From positions 1-34,833 of the forward strand of contig JAJCYE010000114.1 of NCBI GenBank assembly GCA_029263075.1: a DNA stretch of 34,833 nucleotides. Reading direction: 5' to 3'. Both the position numbers and the translations under genes were made by a program. Of the stretch, positions 30,154-34,833 are shown piece after piece (within the stretch, counting starts at the first letter, position 1; each line of letters begins with the position of its first letter). The notes under the pieces are model-generated. The model was not told the DNA's origin, made no database searches, and saw only the letters and a list, made by a program, of their open reading frames with translations. This stretch comes from Actinomycetes bacterium (GTDB taxonomy: Bacteria; Actinomycetota; CADDZG01; JAHWKV01).

Positions 30154-33111
30154 TTGAGCTCACAAGACACCGCGACCACTGTAGGGACCGAAATCGAGGG
30201 TTACATCGTCGAGCGGGTGGAGCCGGTTCCCTACCTCCAGGGCACCTTTTACGAACTCAAACACCCCGCCACCGGCGCCCGCCACATTCACATCGGGGTC
30301 CCCGACGACAACAACGCTTTCGTCGTAATGCTCCCGACGCCCCCCGGCGACTCCACCGGGGTACCGCACATCCTGGAGCACCTGGCCTTGTCCGGGTCGG
30401 AGAGCTACCCGGTTAAGGACGTCTTCTTCTCGATGAACCCCCGGTCGCTCAGGACCTACATGAACGCCTCGACCAGCGCCGACGCCACCTCTTACTACTA
30501 CTCCTCCCGCAACGCCAAGGACTACCACAACCTGCTTTCGGTCTACCTGGATGCGGTGTTTTTCCCCCGGCTTGCCGAGCTCAGTTTTAAGCAGGAGGGG
30601 CACCGCCTGGAGTTCGAGCAGGCCGACGACCCAACCTCCGGCCTGAGGTTCAAAGGTGTGGTGTTCAACGAGATGAAGGGGGCGATGGCCAACCCGGTTG
30701 CCATCTTGTTCCGGGCCGCCGGTCGGGCCCTGTTCCCCGACCTCACCTACGCCTACAACTCGGGCGGAGACCCCAAGGAGATCCCCAACCTCACCTGGGA
30801 GGACCTCAAGGCGTTCCACTCCCGCCACTACCACCCGAGCAACGCCTTTTTCTACACCTACGGCAACCTCCCGCTGGCCGAGACCCTCAGCCGGATCTCC
30901 ACCCGGGTACTCAGCCGGTTCACCGCTATCGACCCCGGCGTACACATCCCGGACCAGGCGCCGTTCACCACCCCCACCGAACTTGTTGAAAGCTACCCCC
31001 TGGGGGAACAGGAGGAGCCGGACGGCCGTTACCAGGTGCTGGTGGCGTGGGCGACCGTGCCGAGCCGTAGCTCATTCGAGACTCTGGGTTTTGAGGTTCT
31101 GGAGCGGGTGCTGCTGGCCAACGCCGCCTCGCCGCTGCGCAAAGCGCTCGTCGATTCCGGGTTGGGGAGCGCCCTCAACGACCTCAGCGGATTCCTCGCC
31201 TACGCCAAACAGAGCGTTTTCGGGGCCGGGCTCAAAGATGTCAAAAAACAGGACGCGGCCGCGGTCGAAGGAGTGATCCTGGAGACCCTGACCCGCCTGG
31301 CCGATGGGGGCCTGGACACCGAACAGGTCGACGCCGCCATCCACCGTCTGGAACTGGAGCGCCGGGAGGTTTCCAACTCCGGTTCGCCTTACGGCCTGCG
31401 CCTGTTCGACCGCTTCGAGGCCGCCTATGTGCACGGCGGGGACCCCTACCGGGCGCTGATGTTCGATGAGGACCTGGCCCGGCTCCAGCAAGAGCGGGCC
31501 GCCGGTCCGTACCTGGAGAACCTGATCCGCAGGTGGCTGCTGGACAACCCCCACCGCAGCCGCATCCTGCTGTCGCCGGACCAAAAGATGGTCGAGGTGG
31601 CCGAACAGCAGGAACTGGCCAAGCTTGCCGGAATCGAGCAGGGCCTGACCACCGAACAGAAGACCTTGATCGTGGAGGAGTCTTTGAAGCTGGCCGAACT
31701 TCAAGACGGGGCGCAGGACCTCTCGGTGCTGCCTACGCTGGAGATCGAAGACATCCCCATGACCTTCGAAGACATCCCCCACACCCTGAGCGAGATCGCC
31801 GGGGCAAAGGTCGGGTTCTTCCCGCAACCGACCAACGGGATCAGTTACGTCGACCTCCGGTTCGACTTCTCGGGCCTGGACGACAAGCTGATCGACCTGC
31901 TGTCGCCCTTCGCCTTCGCGGCCACCCGATCCGGCGCCGGCAGGCACGACTACCTGGCTATGGCCGCCCGGATCGAAACCTACACAGGCGGGATCGGCGC
32001 CGCGCCCCTGATCCGGGTACCGCTTGACCGGGACGCACCGATGCGCCGGAGTTTCGCCCTGTCGGGTAAGGCGCTCAGGCGCAACCACCACCAGTTCATG
32101 GGCATCCTGAAGGACCTCCTAACCGGGCTTCACTTCGAGCCGGCTCGACTCAAGGACCTGATCTCCCAGCAGAAGGGCCGGCTGGAACCGCAGATCCTGC
32201 AGGGCGGCCACATGTTCGCCCAAAAGTTGGCGTTGTCCACGCTCAGCGAGTTCGGCAACCTGGAGGAGAGGGTCAACGGCCTGAGCGTCGTCGGCAAGTT
32301 GAAGGGCCTGGCGGCGCTTGGGGACGAAGATCTTCAACTTGTTGTCGCCGACTACGAGCAGATCCGGGATGCGCTGTTCAACTCCGGCACCCGCTTGAGC
32401 ATCTGCGTCACCGCCGAGGAGTCGGCAATCCCCGAACTCAGCGGGATGCTGGCCGATCTACTGGGTAGCTTGCCGGCCGCCGGCGCCTCCGAACCCGCCG
32501 AGAAAACATCATTCAAGCGCCTGGGGCACCTCGCCAAAACAACCTCGGTCCCGGTGGCCTACAACGCCAAGGTCCGCAAGGTCGTCGGGTTCGGCCACCC
32601 GGACGCCCCGGCGCTCATGGTGCTGGCCAACTACCTGGACGACAAGTACCTGCTCCGGGAGATCCGGGAGAAAGGCGGCGCCTACGGGGCATCGGCCAGC
32701 TTCGGCCGGGAGACCGGGTACTTCTCCTTCCTGACCTACCGCGACCCCCACATCGTGAGGACCCTGGGGGTTTGGGACCGGGCGGTGGAGGCGGTTACCG
32801 ACCCGTCCCTCACCATCACCCCGGACGACCTGAAAGAGGCGATCCTGGCGTCGTGCGCGGCGGTCGACCCGCTGCTGAGCCCCGACACCAAAGGCCGCAG
32901 CCGGTTCTTCGACGACATTTCCGGCTACTCGCTGCAGGAGAAGGCAAGGTTCAAGCGGGGGCTGCTCACCACCACCGTCGACGACATCCGCCGGGTGGCG
33001 GCCGAGTACCTGACGAAGGGCGACTTTGCCCTGGCAACCGTGACCAACCCGGCCAAGATCGAAGAGGCCAACAAGGAACTGGGAGACCTCTACGAGGTCT
33101 CCCCCATCTAG
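30154..33111 (+). CDS. M16C metallopeptidase, PreP/presequence protease-like
   Basis: 985 residues from the TTG at 30154, just before SSQDTATTVGTEIEGY; the ORF track's start 198 bp earlier is antisense to the lipoprotein gene. The inverted zinc motif H-x2-E-H is HILEH (His72, Glu75, His76), and the third ligand is Glu173 in FNEMKG. The context PHILEHLALSGSESYPVKDVF and YLDAVFFPRL are typical of the PreP/Cym1 branch (two M16 halves joined by a helical hinge), which degrades short unstructured peptides inside a closed chamber. Later segments GGAYGASASFGRETGYFSFLTYRDP and YLTKGDFALATV belong to the second half. There is no signal peptide, so it is cytoplasmic. Peptide turnover is the likely role. 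Confidence 0.93.
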   Translation: MSSQDTATTVGTEIEGYIVERVEPVPYLQGTFYELKHPATGARHIHIGVPDDNNAFVVMLPTPPGDSTGVPHILEHLALSGSESYPVKDVFFSMNPRSLRTYMNASTSADATSYYYSSRNAKDYHNLLSVYLDAVFFPRLAELSFKQEGHRLEFEQADDPTSGLRFKGVVFNEMKGAMANPVAILFRAAGRALFPDLTYAYNSGGDPKEIPNLTWEDLKAFHSRHYHPSNAFFYTYGNLPLAETLSRISTRVLSRFTAIDPGVHIPDQAPFTTPTELVESYPLGEQEEPDGRYQVLVAWATVPSRSSFETLGFEVLERVLLANAASPLRKALVDSGLGSALNDLSGFLAYAKQSVFGAGLKDVKKQDAAAVEGVILETLTRLADGGLDTEQVDAAIHRLELERREVSNSGSPYGLRLFDRFEAAYVHGGDPYRALMFDEDLARLQQERAAGPYLENLIRRWLLDNPHRSRILLSPDQKMVEVAEQQELAKLAGIEQGLTTEQKTLIVEESLKLAELQDGAQDLSVLPTLEIEDIPMTFEDIPHTLSEIAGAKVGFFPQPTNGISYVDLRFDFSGLDDKLIDLLSPFAFAATRSGAGRHDYLAMAARIETYTGGIGAAPLIRVPLDRDAPMRRSFALSGKALRRNHHQFMGILKDLLTGLHFEPARLKDLISQQKGRLEPQILQGGHMFAQKLALSTLSEFGNLEERVNGLSVVGKLKGLAALGDEDLQLVVADYEQIRDALFNSGTRLSICVTAEESAIPELSGMLADLLGSLPAAGASEPAEKTSFKRLGHLAKTTSVPVAYNAKVRKVVGFGHPDAPALMVLANYLDDKYLLREIREKGGAYGASASFGRETGYFSFLTYRDPHIVRTLGVWDRAVEAVTDPSLTITPDDLKEAILASCAAVDPLLSPDTKGRSRFFDDISGYSLQEKARFKRGLLTTTVDDIRRVAAEYLTKGDFALATVTNPAKIEEANKELGDLYEVSPI

Positions 33112-33141
33112 TGGCGGATTACGCGGGGATAGTGGGCGCCC

Positions 33142-33924
33142 GTGGATGAGCTGGCGTTTGCCCTTGAGCTCGCCGGGGCGGCCGACGAGATCTCCATGAA
33201 GTACTTCTCCCGCAGCCCCGAGACCAGCGTCAAGAAGGACGGCACGCTGGTCACCGTGGCCGACCGGGAGGTCGAAGAGATGTTGCGGGGGCGCATCAGG
33301 CAGCAGTTCCCCTCCCACGCCATCCTGGGGGAGGAAGGCGGCCTGGAAGGCGACGCCGGGGCCCCCATTTGGATCATCGACCCCATCGACGGCACGAACA
33401 ACTACGCCGCCGGTATCCCCATCTTCGGTACCCTGATCGGCCTGAGGGTCGACGGCAGGACCCAGGTGGGCGTGGCCAGTGCCCCGGCACTCGGGGAGCG
33501 ATACGACGCGGCCGCCGGCGCGGGCGCCCGGATGAACGGCAAACCCATCCACGTGAGCGAGGTGGCGTCTTTGGCCGGGGCGGTGGTGTGCATCGGTTCC
33601 TACCGCAGGATGCGCAGGCGCGGCTACGGGCCCCAGCTCGAGGGGATAGTCGCCGGCTGCCGCAGGGACCGGGGCTTCGGCGACTTCTGGGGCTACATGC
33701 TGGTGGCCCGGGGGGCGGCCGAGGTCATGCTGGAGCCAAACCTGAACGTGTGGGACGTGGCGGCCCTGGAGGTCATCGTCGGCGAAGCGGGGGGTATGGT
33801 TAGCAACTTCGCCGGGGACCCGTATCCTGAGACTCGGATCACGGAGTACGGAAGCGGCGACGGCAGCTTTATGGCCACCAATGGAGTGCTGCACGAGGAG
33901 TTGGTGACCCGGCTGGCAAAGTAG
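33142..33924 (+). CDS. Inositol monophosphatase family phosphatase (HisN/IMPase-like)
   Basis: 260 residues from a GTG, 30 bp after the protease. Metal-dependent phosphatase: LGEEGG (Glu65), WIIDPIDGTNNY (Asp80, Asp83) and NVWDVAA (Asp205) supply the metal ligands. The N-terminus SVKKDGTLVTVADREVEEML is the usual lithium-sensitive phosphatase pattern. Actinobacterial members serve as histidinol-phosphate phosphatase (HisN), inositol monophosphatase or 3'-phosphoadenosine phosphatase. The sequence resembles HisN (GDFWGYMLVARGAAEVMLEP) best, but no other his genes are near. Confidence 0.9.
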   Translation: MDELAFALELAGAADEISMKYFSRSPETSVKKDGTLVTVADREVEEMLRGRIRQQFPSHAILGEEGGLEGDAGAPIWIIDPIDGTNNYAAGIPIFGTLIGLRVDGRTQVGVASAPALGERYDAAAGAGARMNGKPIHVSEVASLAGAVVCIGSYRRMRRRGYGPQLEGIVAGCRRDRGFGDFWGYMLVARGAAEVMLEPNLNVWDVAALEVIVGEAGGMVSNFAGDPYPETRITEYGSGDGSFMATNGVLHEELVTRLAK

Positions 33925-33989
33925 TCGCGTCGGCACCACGCTTTCCCCTGATACGCTTTTGAGGCCGCGCTCCTCGCGGTCGCAATTAG

Positions 33990-34062
33990 GCCCCCATCGA
34001 CCAGCGGCCTAGGTCTCCACCCTTTCAAGGTGGCAACACGGGTTCGAATCCCGTTGGGGGCA
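33990..34062 (+). tRNA. tRNA-Glu (anticodon TTC)
   Basis: A 73-nt cloverleaf: acceptor GCCCCCA/TGGGGGC, anticodon stem CCACC/GGTGG with loop CTTTCAA and anticodon TTC at 34024-34026, and T-arm ACGGGTTCGAATCCCGT. The 3' end is not followed by an encoded CCA in full (A-C-C-G). Confidence 0.97.
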
Positions 34063-34067
34063 CCGAT

Positions 34068-34100
34068 CCTGACGGAGTACGGGCACTTTTCCCCGTCAGG
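34068..34100 (+). terminator. Hairpin after tRNA-Glu
   Basis: CCTGACGG pairs with CCGTCAGG across a 17-nt loop that includes CTTTT, starting 6 bp after the tRNA. It could terminate the tRNA transcript. There is no T-tract after the stem. Confidence 0.4.
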
Positions 34101-34166
34101 CAGTGGGGCTAAGGGTTCGTCCTCCGGCGCCGGAACCAGCGGACGTGCAAATCTTCCGCCGGGCGC

Positions 34167-34760
34167 TTAGCAGTCGAAGACCGACCAGCAGATGTCGTTC
34201 CGCAACCGCTGGTCGTCGAGGACAAGCTCGCGGATCCCCTCCGGGAGTCGGTCGCGTTGCCACCGGCACTCGAGTCTCCCTGCGCTCTCTCCCTCTCCTT
34301 CCGGCGCGCCGGCACGTGCCGCCTTGATCGCATAGGCGGACGCACCGAGTTCGTGCGCCGCCACGTGCGCGACAACCGCCGCCTGGCCGGCGGCGTAAGC
34401 CGCATGGCGTGGCGCCCCACGCAGATCCCTGGCGGCGGCCATTGCATGGCCTCCTGCCGAGCGCGCCTTGGCCACGGTGATTTCGCCCCGTGCCCAGGCC
34501 GTCGCGAATTCGATCGCTTGACGCGGTCGCGGGTCCTCGGGGCGAGCCGATTCGAAGAGACCCAGGACATGCTCCGCGCAAGACGCCGCCCACAAGGCGA
34601 GGAGGTGGTGATCCGAATCGGTGAGGGTCCCACCGCGACGGATCGTCACCAAACGAGGGTCGCGTTCTTTCGGGAGGATCAACCCGCCACCCCTCCCGCT
34701 CGCACCTGCCAAACGGCTACCACGATGCCTCTCCATCTGGAGCGAAGTCAAAGTGGTCAC
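34167..34760 (-). CDS. Putative immunity protein-like (Imm-5-like helical domain)
   Basis: 197 residues from a GTG. Residues about 1-40 are a basic, Gly-rich leader. Residues about 45-150 form the helical repeat known from proteins annotated as putative immunity proteins: LWAASCAEHVLGLFESARPEDPRPRQAIEF, then AKARSAGGHAMAAARDL, then AAYAAGQAAVVAHVAAHELGASAYAIKAA. The ending ECRWQRDRLPEGIRELVLDDQRL is shared by many of these. In polymorphic toxin systems such domains neutralise a cognate toxin, but no toxin is seen here. Many relatives are also orphan genes, so the name is only a family label. It is divergent in direction from tRNA-Glu. Confidence 0.75.
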   Translation of the reverse strand: MTTLTSLQMERHRGSRLAGASGRGGGLILPKERDPRLVTIRRGGTLTDSDHHLLALWAASCAEHVLGLFESARPEDPRPRQAIEFATAWARGEITVAKARSAGGHAMAAARDLRGAPRHAAYAAGQAAVVAHVAAHELGASAYAIKAARAGAPEGEGESAGRLECRWQRDRLPEGIRELVLDDQRLRNDICWSVFDC

Positions 34761-34833
34761 CGGCCATGCAACTATTTTGGCCGACCACCAGACCCGCTAC
34801 AAAACACCGAGATTCAGCGGCCCGGGCAACCGG

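Noticed and set aside
33965-33979. CCGCG-CTCCT-CGCGG hairpin before tRNA-Glu
   Set aside because: Only five base pairs and no T-tract; too weak to call a terminator.
1-34833. CRISPR arrays, rRNA genes, insertion sequences, integrases
   Set aside because: No regularly spaced repeats, rRNA-like stretches or transposase/integrase proteins were seen.

Overview
The window looks like a chromosomal piece of a high-GC, Gram-positive-type bacterium, most likely an actinomycetote. The clues are overall GC well above 60 %, frequent GTG and TTG starts, short or overlapping gene junctions, lipoboxes, a DrrAB-type ABC exporter, a CsbD gene behind a SigB-like promoter, and a family of very short hydrophobic proteins. 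I cannot name a genus from sequence alone.

Layout. 211-4588 (+): a membrane-fused spermidine-synthase-like protein and PEP carboxylase. 4596-8113 (-): an ABC exporter (ATPase and permease, overlapping by 4 bp) followed by a cation/proton antiporter with a C-terminal rhodanese domain. That rhodanese domain is interrupted by an in-frame UGA, with a SECIS-like hairpin right behind it. 8267-10642: a YceI protein and an HxlR regulator that once faced each other. They are now separated by a small insert carrying a frameshifted Mrr nuclease and the tail of a coupled upstream gene. The insert is flanked by a 97-bp perfect direct repeat of the HxlR 3' end. 10708-13284: a universal stress protein, peptidase E, a zinc ribbon, an Rrf2 regulator and a small Cys-containing ORF. 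13343-14681: tRNA-Lys(TTT) and a lower-GC pair of unknown genes. 14838-20264: hydroxypyruvate/glyoxylate reductase, serine-glyoxylate aminotransferase, glycerate 2-kinase and a homocysteine methyltransferase/MTHFR fusion. 20374-22050: a lipoprotein, a Bcp peroxiredoxin and a PPOX-fold flavoprotein. 22175-28684: a 2169-residue Ser/Thr kinase-ATPase-GAF-PAS-histidine kinase-receiver-HPt protein. 28811-29262: two small stress-type proteins. 29324-34760: a DUF2807 lipoprotein, a PreP-like M16C protease, an inositol-monophosphatase/HisN-type phosphatase, tRNA-Glu(TTC) and an orphan immunity-like protein.

How genes work together. The aminotransferase, hydroxypyruvate reductase and glycerate kinase form the serine-to-2-phosphoglycerate arm of the serine cycle, or of glyoxylate salvage. 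PEP carboxylase, 10 kb away, supplies the next carboxylation step, and MTHFR links to one-carbon metabolism. Peroxiredoxin, the PPOX-fold protein, the universal stress protein, CsbD and the large kinase give a stress and redox flavour to the right half.

The strongest candidates for something new are the possible selenocysteine-containing antiporter-rhodanese fusion (UGA codon 486, plus-strand 4737-4739) and the HxlR-repeat-flanked insert carrying a nuclease with a G8 tract. No searches or computations could be run. Family assignments rest on motif recognition, and distances were counted by hand.
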